From positions 62,001-126,000 of the forward strand of contig DATAVR010000099.1 in NCBI GenBank assembly GCA_036267635.1: a stretch of DNA of 64,000 bases, in the 5' to 3' direction. Numbering within the stretch: position 1 is the stretch's first letter; the number at the start of each line of letters is the position of its first letter. The stretch comes from JADGRB01 sp036267635 (GTDB taxonomy: Bacteria > Myxococcota_A > Polyangia > Fen-1088). The translations under genes were made by a program, and so were the position numbers. Below, piece after piece: positions 23,844 through 32,888 of this stretch. The notes under the pieces were generated by a model, which saw only the letters and a program-made list of their open reading frames with translations, had not been told where the DNA came from and did not search any database.

Positions 23844-25496
23844 ATGCTCAGACGGTCTGCGCCCGCCCGTAACTCGTTCCTGTTCGTCGGGGCGGTGGTT
23901 TCGTTGGCCTGTTCGTCGAGCCCGAGCGGGCCCGTCGCGGTGACGGTGACGCCGACGCCCATCAACGTGCTCACCTGCTCGACCACGCCGTTCACCGCCA
24001 CGCTCACCGGCACCACGGAGACGGCCGTCGACTGGTCGATCACGCCGGCGACCGGCGCCGGGACCATCGGCATCGAGGGCGACTACAGCGCGCCGACCAC
24101 CGCGCCGACGGCGCCCAACAACAGCGTGACGGTGACCGCCCTGACCGAGGGCAACCCGTCGCAGGGCAACACCACGCCGCCGTTCATTGTCGCGACGGCC
24201 TTCCCCGGCGCCCCGATCCCCGTCCCGGGCTCGACAGGCGTTGGCGAGATCGGCGATCCGTCGATCGGTGTCTACCAACATCTGGCCGCCGCCAGTGGAA
24301 ACCGGGTCTACGCCACCTGGGTCGACAACCCCGCGCCGCCGGCCACCGAGATCAAGCAGATGGTCGCCCGCAGCGACGACGGCGGCGCGACCTGGACCAC
24401 ACCCGTCCCGGCGATCGACGCCACGATCCTCGGTGGCTCCACGACCAACGACGGGTCGATGGACTGTCCGGCGATCGCCGTCGATCCCGGCAACCCCGAC
24501 GTCGTCTACACCACGGCGACCGCGGATCTCGGCAACTCGCTCGGCGCTTCCGCCGGCGATCCGACCGGCCCCGCGGTCGTCTTCAGCGTCAGCGTCGACG
24601 GGGGAAAGACCTTCACCCCCACCGTCCTGTCGACTGCGTTCGCGGCATTCGACCCCTGCCAGGACATCGCCTCGCCTGCGCCGAACACCGTCGTCGTCAC
24701 GGTGCCCGGGACCGGTTGCAACCAACTGACGACCACCGCGATGGACATTTACGTCTGGTCGGATGCCAACCGCGGCGCCGGCTTCGCGTCCGGCAGCCTC
24801 GACTCGAAACAGGCGTTTTGGGCGAGCGGGCTCACCGGCGCCCTCGACGTACTGCGCGGCGATCCCAGTTGCAGCACCGATCTCATCGCCTACGACAACG
24901 GGGGCGACAACGACTCGGCGCAGGCGATCGAATCGCCACGGATGTTCGTCGACGGGCACGGACGGCTCTGCCTGGTTTACGCCGCCACCAGCCAGACCGG
25001 GGCGATCGAGAACAGCTACGTGCAGTGCAGCGCCGACGCCGGCCACAGCTTCACGCAGCCGTCCGAGCTCGATCCCGCGCTCGCCACCGACAACCAGCCG
25101 TCGGGGACGTTCGGGCCCGGCAACGCCGCCGCGATCGCCTGGACGACGAACGTCGCCGGCGCCGACCAACAGACGCTCTACATCGTGCTCAGCAACGACG
25201 GGGGTGCCACCTTCGGCGCGCCGATCGTGGTCCCGACGCTCGCCAAGCCCTTCAGCCCCTCGATCCTCTACGACGCCTCGGGCGTCATCTGGATCGCCTA
25301 TCGCATCGACGGCGGCAGCGCCTTGGTGGTGGACAAGAGCTGCGACGAGGGCCTGACCTTCAGCGGCCCGGTGTCGGCCAGCGTGGCCGCGGACGACAGC
25401 CTCATGGGTCCGAGCCTGCTCGACACCGGCGCGCCGGCGCCGCGGCTGTTCGGGGCCGCCGAGATGAATCTCGCCTCGTTCTCACTGTCGCCGTAA
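23844..25496 (+). CDS. Sialidase-fold (Asp-box/BNR) lipoprotein
   Basis: 550 residues from ATG 23844 after GGAG. A signal peptide ends near SLACSSSPSG. An Ig-like segment (about 30-105, DWSITPATGAGTIGIEGDYSAP) precedes a beta-propeller with at least four Asp boxes: SDDGGATW, SVDGGKTF, SADAGHSF and SNDGGATF. The sialidase arginine triad is not evident, so it may bind or cleave another ligand. It would sit at the cell surface. No neighbouring gene clarifies the role. The stop is followed by the convergent archaemetzincin gene 10 bp away. Confidence 0.8.
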   Translation: MLRRSAPARNSFLFVGAVVSLACSSSPSGPVAVTVTPTPINVLTCSTTPFTATLTGTTETAVDWSITPATGAGTIGIEGDYSAPTTAPTAPNNSVTVTALTEGNPSQGNTTPPFIVATAFPGAPIPVPGSTGVGEIGDPSIGVYQHLAAASGNRVYATWVDNPAPPATEIKQMVARSDDGGATWTTPVPAIDATILGGSTTNDGSMDCPAIAVDPGNPDVVYTTATADLGNSLGASAGDPTGPAVVFSVSVDGGKTFTPTVLSTAFAAFDPCQDIASPAPNTVVVTVPGTGCNQLTTTAMDIYVWSDANRGAGFASGSLDSKQAFWASGLTGALDVLRGDPSCSTDLIAYDNGGDNDSAQAIESPRMFVDGHGRLCLVYAATSQTGAIENSYVQCSADAGHSFTQPSELDPALATDNQPSGTFGPGNAAAIAWTTNVAGADQQTLYIVLSNDGGATFGAPIVVPTLAKPFSPSILYDASGVIWIAYRIDGGSALVVDKSCDEGLTFSGPVSASVAADDSLMGPSLLDTGAPAPRLFGAAEMNLASFSLSP

Positions 25497-25506
25497 CCAG
25501 CGACGT

Positions 25507-26175
25507 TCAGACCGAGGGGCGCGGCCAGGGGATCTGCGGCGACGGCGGGAGTGGTCGGCCCGCCGCCGCCAAGAGGCCGCGGCAGCGAGCGCAAAAGTCG
25601 TATTCCCGGTCGCAGGTGGCGACCTGCCCCTCGGCGTCCTCCATCAGACAGCCGCGATTCGGACAGTGCGCGAGGCCCAGCGTGTGGCCGGCCTCGTGGA
25701 CGGCGACCTTGGCCAGCCGCTCGCGCGCGTTGACCGCGCCGCTCGACTTCTTTCGACAGCGAAACTCGGAGATGACGCTCGACGCGCCGTCGATCCGCCC
25801 GAGACCGAGCAGCCCCCAGTCGACGACGGTCCCCTTGGTGGTCGAGATGTCGACCCCCGTGAGCCCGAGAATGCGCGCGCCGTCGGGCGGCAATCGGGTG
25901 TCGAGAAAGTCGAGCAGCTTCTCGGCCCGGTAGCGACGGCGCGGGGGATAGAACGCGGCAGCCGGCAGCGCCGCGCGCGGCAAGAGGCGCGTCTCCATGC
26001 CGATGAGCGCGGTGAGCGCCCGGCGAACCAGCTCGACGTCCTCGGCCGGCAGCTCACCGCCGAGCGGCTGCAGGTAGAGAAGGCTCCGCCTCGATGCGCC
26101 GGCGGCGCGCCGTTGGCCGAACGTCGCGAGCGCGCCCAGCCCCAGCCCGAGCAGCGCCCGACGCGTCACGCCCAT
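25507..26175 (-). CDS. Archaemetzincin-like zinc protease with Tat-type leader
   Basis: 222 residues from ATG 26175. The N-terminus TRRALLGLGLGALATFG has twin arginines followed by a hydrophobic core, typical of Tat export. The core carries the archaemetzincin signature: HEAGHTLGLAH, then C-x4-C-x-M (CPNRGCLM) and, 16 residues later, CARC: HExxHxxxxxHCx4CxM...CxxC. Zinc ligands and the catalytic Glu are intact. Archaemetzincins are aminopeptidase-like metalloproteases best known from archaea and vertebrates and are usually cytosolic. A TTG ten codons upstream would lengthen the frame; neither start has a good ribosome-binding site. Most members lack an export signal, so the location is notable. 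Confidence 0.85.
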   Translation of the reverse strand: MGVTRRALLGLGLGALATFGQRRAAGASRRSLLYLQPLGGELPAEDVELVRRALTALIGMETRLLPRAALPAAAFYPPRRRYRAEKLLDFLDTRLPPDGARILGLTGVDISTTKGTVVDWGLLGLGRIDGASSVISEFRCRKKSSGAVNARERLAKVAVHEAGHTLGLAHCPNRGCLMEDAEGQVATCDREYDFCARCRGLLAAAGRPLPPSPQIPWPRPSV

Positions 26176-26217
26176 CGAAGGGATGATCCCACTTGTGCCC
26201 GGCAACCGAGCGGCCGC

Positions 26218-27882
26218 CTACGCCCGGGAGGTGGCCAGCGCGGCGCTGACGATCGCCCGGGCCTCGTCGAGGATCGCCGCCAGGTGGTCGGCGCTCTTCA
26301 GGCTCTCGGCGTAGATCTTGTAGATGTTCTCCGTCCCCGACGGACGGGCGGCGAACCAGCCGCTCGCGCTCGCGACCTTGAGGCCCCCGATCGAGGCGCC
26401 GTTGCCGGGCGCGCGGGTCAGCTTGGCGACGATCGGATCGCCGGCGAGTGTCGACGCCTTGACCGCCGCCGGATCGAGCCGCTTCAACGCCTCTTTCTCG
26501 GCCGGCGACGCCGGCGCGTCGACGCGCGTGTAGTACGGCGTCCCGAACTTGGCGCGCAGGTCGTCAAAGTGACGCCCAGGATCGCGCCCGGTGACCGCCG
26601 TGATCTCCGCGGCCAGCAGATCCAGGATCAGGCCGTCCTTGTCGGTGGTGTGGACCCGGCCGTCGCGGCGCAGGAAGCTGGCGCCGGCGCTCTCCTCGCC
26701 GCCGAAGCCGAGGCTGCCATCGAGCAACCCGGCGACGAACCACTTGAAGCCGACCGGCACCTCGCGCAGCGTGCGACCGAGGTCGGCGGCGACGCGGTCG
26801 ATAAGCGTGCTCGACACCAGCGTCTTGCCGACGGCGGCCGCCGCCGGCCAGCCCGGGCGGTGCGCGAACAGATACCCGATCGCCACCGCCAGGTAGTGGT
26901 TGGGGTTCATGAGACCCGCCGGCGTGACGATGCCGTGGCGATCGGCGTCGGTGTCGTTGCCGAAGGCCACGGCGAACTGGTCCTTGAGGTGCAGCAGATT
27001 CGCCATCGCGTAGGGGCTCGAGCAATCCATGCGGATCTTGCCGTCGTGATCGACCGGCATGAAAGCGAAGCGCGGATCGACCGTCTTGTTGACGACCGTC
27101 AGATCGAGCCGGTAGCGCTCGGCGATGCGCGGCCAGTACTGCACGCTCGCGCCCCCCATGGGATCGGCGCCGATCTTGATCCCCGCCCGCGCGATCGCCT
27201 CGAGGTCGACCACGCCCGCCAGATCCTCTACGTAGGGCGAGAGAAAATCGTACTCGCGCGTCGTCGCCGCCTGGCGCGCCTTTGCATACGGCAGCCGCCG
27301 CACCTCGGCCCGCGCGCGCAGGAGCTCGTTCGCGCGCGCCTGGATCCCGTCGGTGACGTCGCTGTCGGCCGGACCGCCGTTGGGCGGGTTGTACTTGAAG
27401 CCGCCGTCGCGCGGCGGGTTGTGTGACGGCGTGATGATGATGCCGTCGGCGAGCCCGTCCTTGCCGGCTGAGCCGTCTGGGCGCCCCTCGTTGTAGGTCA
27501 GGATCGCGCGCGACAGCGCGGGCGTCGGCGTGAAGTCCCCCTCGCTCGAGACGCGCGTCTCCACGCCCGCCGCCGCCAGCACCTCGAGCGCGGTCTTCAG
27601 CGCCGGGGCCGACGCCGCGTGCGTGTCGGCGCCGATGAACAGCGGCCCGGTGATCCCCACGCGCGCCCGATGCTCGCAGATCGCCTGCGTGATCGTCAGG
27701 ATGTGCGCTTCGTTGAACGCGCCGTCCTCGGGCGCGCCACGGTGGCCGCTGGTCCCGAAGGCGACCTCTTCGCGCGGGTTCGCCGGATCGGGGCGGCGGT
27801 CGTAGTAGGCCGCGACCAGACGGTCGGGATCGATCAGCAGATCAGGCGGCGCGGGTTTTCCGGCGAGCGGCGAAACGGGCAT
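26218..27882 (-). CDS. pgm: Phosphoglucomutase (alpha-D-glucose-specific)
   Basis: 554 residues, the full length for the Pgm family. VAFGTSGHRGAP (40-51), the phosphoserine loop ITPSHNPPRDGG (Ser153), the metal-binding FGNDTDADRHG, the sugar-binding GFGGEESAGASFL and the C-terminal phosphate-binding RPSGTENIYKIYAES are all present. It interconverts glucose 1- and 6-phosphate, linking glycolysis to nucleotide-sugar synthesis needed by the glycosyltransferases in the window. The ATG at 27882 is preceded by six C and a TACCGT hexamer, with no Shine-Dalgarno. Confidence 0.95.
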   Translation of the reverse strand: MPVSPLAGKPAPPDLLIDPDRLVAAYYDRRPDPANPREEVAFGTSGHRGAPEDGAFNEAHILTITQAICEHRARVGITGPLFIGADTHAASAPALKTALEVLAAAGVETRVSSEGDFTPTPALSRAILTYNEGRPDGSAGKDGLADGIIITPSHNPPRDGGFKYNPPNGGPADSDVTDGIQARANELLRARAEVRRLPYAKARQAATTREYDFLSPYVEDLAGVVDLEAIARAGIKIGADPMGGASVQYWPRIAERYRLDLTVVNKTVDPRFAFMPVDHDGKIRMDCSSPYAMANLLHLKDQFAVAFGNDTDADRHGIVTPAGLMNPNHYLAVAIGYLFAHRPGWPAAAAVGKTLVSSTLIDRVAADLGRTLREVPVGFKWFVAGLLDGSLGFGGEESAGASFLRRDGRVHTTDKDGLILDLLAAEITAVTGRDPGRHFDDLRAKFGTPYYTRVDAPASPAEKEALKRLDPAAVKASTLAGDPIVAKLTRAPGNGASIGGLKVASASGWFAARPSGTENIYKIYAESLKSADHLAAILDEARAIVSAALATSRA

Positions 27883-27888
27883 GGGGGG

Positions 27889-27894
27889 ACGGTA
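27889..27894 (-). promoter_or_regulatory. -10-like TACCGT, leaderless start of pgm
   Basis: TACCGT on the minus strand ends 6 nt (all C) before the pgm ATG; no ribosome-binding site is possible in that spacer. Confidence 0.4.
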
Positions 27895-27945
27895 AGCCCG
27901 GTCGCCTCCGGTTGGAAGCGGCTGCCTGCCGTTTCAGGGCGCGCG

Positions 27946-28356
27946 CTATCTGAGGCTGGCGCGCTGGAAACCGGCCGGGATCGACATGTGCCGCGCGTGC
28001 CAGGAGACGCGCGCGTCGTGAACGACCGCCACGCAGACCGACTCGCCCGATTGCACGTAGAGATCCGATTCGCCGTCCCAGGCCAGCGGCGCGCCGCTCC
28101 CGCAGTCGGGCATCGCCCCTTCGCGGTTCGGAACGCGGATGAACCGCGCCCCCGCCTTCTTGTCGACGTTGACGTGAAGAAGCTCCACCGGCCCCGCCAC
28201 GAGAAACCTCGGCGCCGGCGTCGACACGCGCGTGCTCCCGCGGAGATCGGCGGCATGAACGCGCGCCGTCGTCTGGCTCGCCGCGCATCCCCCCAACCCC
28301 AACGCCAACCCCAATGTCGCTACGACGATCTGCCGTGATGTGTGCGATGTAGTCAT
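27946..28356 (-). CDS. Small lipoprotein, unknown function
   Basis: 136 residues from ATG 28356. The signal peptide TSRQIVVATLGLALGLGGC ends in a lipobox. The mature part has PVELLHVNVDKKAGARFI, PDCGSGAPLAWDGESDLY and a C-terminal VSWHARHMSIPAGFQRASLR; a Cys pair could form a disulphide. I recognise no family. It lies downstream of the efflux operon but has its own AT-rich 156-bp upstream region with repeats, so it is probably regulated independently. Confidence 0.65.
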   Translation of the reverse strand: MTTSHTSRQIVVATLGLALGLGGCAASQTTARVHAADLRGSTRVSTPAPRFLVAGPVELLHVNVDKKAGARFIRVPNREGAMPDCGSGAPLAWDGESDLYVQSGESVCVAVVHDARVSWHARHMSIPAGFQRASLR

Positions 28357-28512
28357 GTGTACTTTTTTGGCTACCGTACACCGACACTCGTCTACATACA
28401 ATCACGTTGATGAAAACTGTATGTAACTTCACGTTGACGATCTGCTGCGGCATTTCAATCCTTGCAATCATTCTGAATCTTTATGGTTTTTAGTGATCGA
28501 ATTACCTGACTC
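28357..28512 (-). promoter_or_regulatory. AT-rich intergenic region with nested direct and inverted repeats
   Basis: This gap is strikingly AT-rich compared with its surroundings. TACATACA (28393-28400) and TGTATGTA (28418-28425) form a perfect 8-bp inverted repeat. Interleaved with it, TCACGTTGATGA (28402-28413) and TCACGTTGACGA (28429-28440) form a direct repeat with a 27-bp period. It lies upstream of the small lipoprotein gene and downstream of the RND pump gene. No ORF is credible here. Confidence 0.5.
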
Positions 28513-31500
28513 TTACGGAACCTGGACTGGCGTCAACGGTGCGGCCGGCTGCTCCTCCCCCACCGACGTCCGCTTCGCTATCAGCAAAAACATCACCGGC
28601 ACCAGGAACAGAGAGAGGACCGTCGACGAGGTCAGGCCGCCGACCACCGCCAGCGCGAGCGGTTGATTCGCCGCCGAGCCGCGATCGAGACCGAGCGCCG
28701 TCGGCAGCAGGCCGATGATCGTCGCCAGGCTGGTCATGGCGATGGGGACGAACCGCGAGCGGGCGGCGGCGAGGACCGCGGCAACCTTGTCGGACCCCTC
28801 GTTGAAGCGCCGGGTGGCGTCGTCGACCAGCAGGATTCCGTTCGAGACGGCGATGCCGATCACCATCAGGATCCCCATGAGCGCGGTGATGGAGAACCCC
28901 TGGCCGGCGGCTACCAGCGCCAGGACGATGCCGACCAGCGAGACGGGGATCGTGAACAGCATGACGAACGGGAGCCGCAGTGACTTGAACTGCGACGCCA
29001 TGATCATGAACACCACCATGACGGCGAGCCCCAGCGCCAGCCCCAGCCCCGAGAAGGTCGTCCGCATCAAGTCGACCTGCCCCACGAAGCCGAACTTGAT
29101 GTCGCGCGTCCGCGGGTCGCTCCTGAGCGCCTGTTCGAGATCACGTGCGACGCTGCCGATGTCGCGCCCTTCGGTCTGCATGTAGACATGAGCCGCGCGT
29201 TCGAGCTGGTTTCGCTCGACGGCGATCGGGCCGACCGAGCGCTTCACCGAACCGTAGGCCCCCAGGCGGACCTGCTTTCCGTCGGGGCCGATGCGCACCG
29301 GGAGCTGGGAGAGCGCATTGATGTCGGCGACGGCGGCCCCGTCGTACGACGAGACCACGTAGTACGACTGTCCGTTGTTGGGATCGATCCAGACGCTCGG
29401 CGTGTTGATGTTGCCGAGCGTCGCCTCGAGGGTCGTCTGCGCGGCGTCGCGCGCGGTGATCCCGACCAGCCCCGCCTTGCTGCGATCGGTCTCCACGCGG
29501 ATCTCCGGGTAGTCCATCTCCAGCGTCGGGTAGATGTCGCGCACCCCCGGTACGGTGGCCGCAACCTCGGCGATGGCCTTGGAATCGGCGTCGAGCGCCG
29601 CCAGATTGTCGCCGCGAACCTCGATCACCACCGGCGCGTTGTAGCCGTTCGCGAAGACGCTGGCGACGAGGCCGCCCGGCCACTGCAGACAATCGACGCC
29701 CGGATAGTCGCGCACCAGGATTTTTCGGATGTGATCGGCGATCTCGCGTTGAGTCGCCTTTCGCCTTTCAGGGGAGACCAGCGCCAGCCGGATGAAGCCC
29801 ATGTGCGGCCCCTGGTTCGGGCTGGTCATGGCGCTGCGGGCGTTGTTGGGCGAGCCGACGTTGGTCAGGACCAGCTCGACCAGACCGTCGCCCAGCTCGT
29901 GGCGCAGATCGGCCCCCATCTCGTTGATCAGCTTGGACGATTCCTGCAGCGAAACGCCGGGGGCGAGCCGGACGTAGATGCGCTCCATCGACTCGTCGAT
30001 CTCGGGGAAGAACGTGCTCGGTAAGAGGGTCGCCGCCCAGCCGCTGGCAGCGATCAGCACCGCTGACCCGACGACGATCGTGCTCCGGAAGGGGAGCGCG
30101 CGGCGAAGAAGGGCCGCGTAGCGCTCGGCAACGCCGTCGATGAAGGCCTCCACCCGCGATCCAATCCGTCCGTGCTTGGTGTGACGCAAGAAATGCCGGC
30201 AGGCGACCGGCGTGACGCAGATGCTGACGAAGTAGGAGGCGGTCATGGCGACGGCGACGGTCAGCGCGAGCGGCGCAAACAGTTTTTGGGCCAGCCCCGC
30301 CAGCAGCAGCACCGGCAACAGCACCGCCATCGTCGTCAGCGTCGAGGCCAGAACCGGCAACGCGACGGCGTTCGTGCCCCGCAGCGCCGCCTGGTAGGCG
30401 TTGAGCCCCATCCGCTGGTGGCGGTGAATCGACTCCAGGACCACGACGGCGTCGTCGATCAGCCGCCCCATCGCCAGCGTCAGCCCGCCCAGGGTGAAGG
30501 CGTTGAGCGTCTGACCGCTGGCGTAAAGGGCGATGAGCGTGATGGCGAACGAGAGCGGAATCGCCACCGACACGATCAGGGTCCCGCGCGTGCTCTGCAG
30601 AAACAGCAAGATGACGACGGCGATCAATACCAGCGCCTGAACGACCTCTCTCTTGAGACCGTCGTAGGTGGCGCGAACGAACGTTGATTGATCGAAGACC
30701 GGGACCACCCGCAGCCCCGGCGGAAGATCCCGCAGGTCGCGAACCTTCTGTTTGACCGCGTCGACGATCTGCAACGTGTTGCCGCCAGGCACGCGCAGCA
30801 CGTTCAGGTAGACAGCGTTCTGGCCCGCCACCGACACCGCCTGCGTCTCCGGCACGCCCCCGTCCTCGACGCGGGCCACGTCCCGGATCATGACCGGCGC
30901 TGCGCCGTTCTTCTTGATGACGGCATCCCCGATCTCGCGCACCTGGGGCGGCACCGCGTTGGTGTAGACGTTGGCGTCGAACCCCGGCGAGATGAACTCG
31001 CCCGACGGCAGGAGCGCATTCGCGTCGCGGACCGCCGCGGCCACGTCGCCCGAGGTGATCCCGCGCGCCTGTGATTTGACCGGATCGACGACCACGTTGA
31101 TCTGCCGCTGGCGTCCGCCGTTGATGGAGGCGCTGGCCACGCCGGGAATCCCTTCCAGCAACGGCTCTATGTTGTTGAGCGCGTAGTCGTAGAGCCGGGG
31201 TCCGCCGAGGCCGCCGCCGGTCACCGCCACCTGAACGACCGGCGCGTTCGACGGATCGTACTGCAGCACGAACGGCGGCAGCACGCCGAGCGACTTGGGG
31301 ACCGCGGACATGGCGAACGCCACCTGCTCTTGAACCAGGGTTTGGGCGCCGTTGAGATCGGTCCCCCACTTCAGCCAGACGTAGACGACACTGAGGTTGT
31401 TGCGCGACACGCTCTGTACGTGGTCCACGCCGGGCGTCGCGCTGACGTACTTCTCGATCCGCCAGGAGAGCGTCTTCTCCACGTCCTTGGGACCGAGTCC

Positions 31501-31650
31501 GGGGGCCATCGTCCCGACGACCAGCACCGGCGGGGTCAGCTCCGGGAACGTGTCGACGCTCATCCGCGGCGTGACAACGCCGGCGAAGACCACGACAGCG
31601 ATGGCCGCCATGAGCACCGCGATCGGGTTCCTGAGCGCGAGACCGGTCAT
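28513..31650 (-). CDS. RND efflux pump inner-membrane transporter
   Basis: 1045 residues with the AcrB/HAE1 layout: helix 1 at 5-27, a large periplasmic loop, helices 2-6 from about 335, then the duplicated second half. NNLSVVYVWLKWG and GGRQRQINVVVD belong to the porter domain. In helix 4, MGRLIDDAVVVLESI has the paired Asp of the proton relay. In helix 10, IGIAVSNGILLVDD has Ser where AcrB has Lys940; this variation occurs in other RND subgroups. The ATG at 31650 overlaps the stop of the adaptor gene. It would export drugs, detergents or lipids together with the adaptor and outer-membrane factor encoded upstream. Confidence 0.93.
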   Translation of the reverse strand: MTGLALRNPIAVLMAAIAVVVFAGVVTPRMSVDTFPELTPPVLVVGTMAPGLGPKDVEKTLSWRIEKYVSATPGVDHVQSVSRNNLSVVYVWLKWGTDLNGAQTLVQEQVAFAMSAVPKSLGVLPPFVLQYDPSNAPVVQVAVTGGGLGGPRLYDYALNNIEPLLEGIPGVASASINGGRQRQINVVVDPVKSQARGITSGDVAAAVRDANALLPSGEFISPGFDANVYTNAVPPQVREIGDAVIKKNGAAPVMIRDVARVEDGGVPETQAVSVAGQNAVYLNVLRVPGGNTLQIVDAVKQKVRDLRDLPPGLRVVPVFDQSTFVRATYDGLKREVVQALVLIAVVILLFLQSTRGTLIVSVAIPLSFAITLIALYASGQTLNAFTLGGLTLAMGRLIDDAVVVLESIHRHQRMGLNAYQAALRGTNAVALPVLASTLTTMAVLLPVLLLAGLAQKLFAPLALTVAVAMTASYFVSICVTPVACRHFLRHTKHGRIGSRVEAFIDGVAERYAALLRRALPFRSTIVVGSAVLIAASGWAATLLPSTFFPEIDESMERIYVRLAPGVSLQESSKLINEMGADLRHELGDGLVELVLTNVGSPNNARSAMTSPNQGPHMGFIRLALVSPERRKATQREIADHIRKILVRDYPGVDCLQWPGGLVASVFANGYNAPVVIEVRGDNLAALDADSKAIAEVAATVPGVRDIYPTLEMDYPEIRVETDRSKAGLVGITARDAAQTTLEATLGNINTPSVWIDPNNGQSYYVVSSYDGAAVADINALSQLPVRIGPDGKQVRLGAYGSVKRSVGPIAVERNQLERAAHVYMQTEGRDIGSVARDLEQALRSDPRTRDIKFGFVGQVDLMRTTFSGLGLALGLAVMVVFMIMASQFKSLRLPFVMLFTIPVSLVGIVLALVAAGQGFSITALMGILMVIGIAVSNGILLVDDATRRFNEGSDKVAAVLAAARSRFVPIAMTSLATIIGLLPTALGLDRGSAANQPLALAVVGGLTSSTVLSLFLVPVMFLLIAKRTSVGEEQPAAPLTPVQVP

Positions 31651-32888
31651 CGGGCCTCGCGCGCCATCACCGCGCCGTCGCGCCCCTGTTCGGCCGTCGG
31701 CGCGCGATCGCCGCGCGCGGCGCTCTGGCCAATCTCGCCCATCTCCTTGGCCTCCACGCGGTCCCCGTCCTCCAGTTGCGCCCGGCCCTCCGCGACGACG
31801 GCCGCGCCGGGTGGCAGCGAGGAATCGACGAACAGCGCGCCGCCCTCTTCGCCTTTGACGGCCACGGTCGCGGCGCGGGCCACGTCATGATCGACGACGA
31901 ACACCTTCGCAGTTTCGCCGCGGACGGTCGCCGCGTAGAGCGGCAGTTGGGTGACCTCGGTCGGCGTCCCGACACCGATGTGCACCTCTGCTGTCGTTCC
32001 GACCGGCATGCTGCGCGCCGGGTCGGGAACGTCGATCTCGAAGTGCACCGTCCGGGTGGCGGGATCTGCAGCCGGTGCGCGGCGGGTGATGGTGGCCTGG
32101 AAATCCCGGTTCGTCGCGTAGATGTGGACCTTCACCGCAGCCCCGGGCGGGATGAGGGCGAAGTCGATCTCGGGAGCGTCGGCCGTCATCCGCACGGTGC
32201 TGCGATCGACGACGGTGACGATCGCGGAGCCGGGACGTACGAAGGCCCCCGGGTCGACGAAGCGCTGCGCCACCTCTCCGGCAAACGGCGAACGGAGGAT
32301 GCAATCGTTGACCTGCAACGAGCTGCGGGCCAGGGTCGCTCGCTCGGACTCGAGCTGCGCCTCTTCGGAGACGCTCTGCGAATTCTTCTGCTCGGCCTCG
32401 TTGGGCGAGACGAAGCCGCCGTTCAGCAAACCTTGTGTCCGCGATGCCTCGTCGGCGATCGCCTTCTGGTGCGCGTCGATGGAGCGGGCACGCGCGGCGA
32501 TGGCCTTGGTCGAGGCGCTGGCATCGCGACAGTCGAGCGTCGCCAGCACGTCACCGCGCTTGACGACGGCGCCTGGGCGCACCAGCACCGTGTCGACGTA
32601 GGCGGAAACCAGCTGCGGCCCGACGTTGGCCTGCACCCACGGCTCCAGCGTCCCCACGTAGGTCCGCGATGGTCGGTAGGTCGCCGCGCGCGCGCGCACG
32701 ATGGTGACCGGCTTGGGACGGGAAGCGAGCGCGACCTTGTTCGTGCGGCTGTCCGCCCGCCACAGCATCAACCCGCCGAGGAGAAGGACCAGCGCCACGC
32801 CAGCGCCGATCGCCAGGGGAATCCTCGAATCCCCGGAGGGTGCGTTCGATTCCGGTTCGGTCTCGTTCGTCATTTGCTTTCCATTCAC
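31647..32888 (-). CDS. RND periplasmic adaptor (membrane fusion protein)
   Basis: 413 residues. An N-terminal anchor helix (about 24-43) replaces a lipobox. TYVGTLEPWVQANVGPQLVSAYVDTVLVRPGAVVKRGDVLATLD is the first half of the split lipoyl domain, followed by an alpha-hairpin (about 115-190) and the second half DCILRSPFAGEVAQRFVDPGAFV. The beta-barrel domain has VKVHIYATNRDFQATITRRAP, then a membrane-proximal domain. Both ends overlap its neighbours by ATGA, so translation of the three-gene efflux operon is coupled throughout. An ATG five codons downstream is an alternative start. Confidence 0.92.
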   Translation of the reverse strand: MNGKQMTNETEPESNAPSGDSRIPLAIGAGVALVLLLGGLMLWRADSRTNKVALASRPKPVTIVRARAATYRPSRTYVGTLEPWVQANVGPQLVSAYVDTVLVRPGAVVKRGDVLATLDCRDASASTKAIAARARSIDAHQKAIADEASRTQGLLNGGFVSPNEAEQKNSQSVSEEAQLESERATLARSSLQVNDCILRSPFAGEVAQRFVDPGAFVRPGSAIVTVVDRSTVRMTADAPEIDFALIPPGAAVKVHIYATNRDFQATITRRAPAADPATRTVHFEIDVPDPARSMPVGTTAEVHIGVGTPTEVTQLPLYAATVRGETAKVFVVDHDVARAATVAVKGEEGGALFVDSSLPPGAAVVAEGRAQLEDGDRVEAKEMGEIGQSAARGDRAPTAEQGRDGAVMAREAR

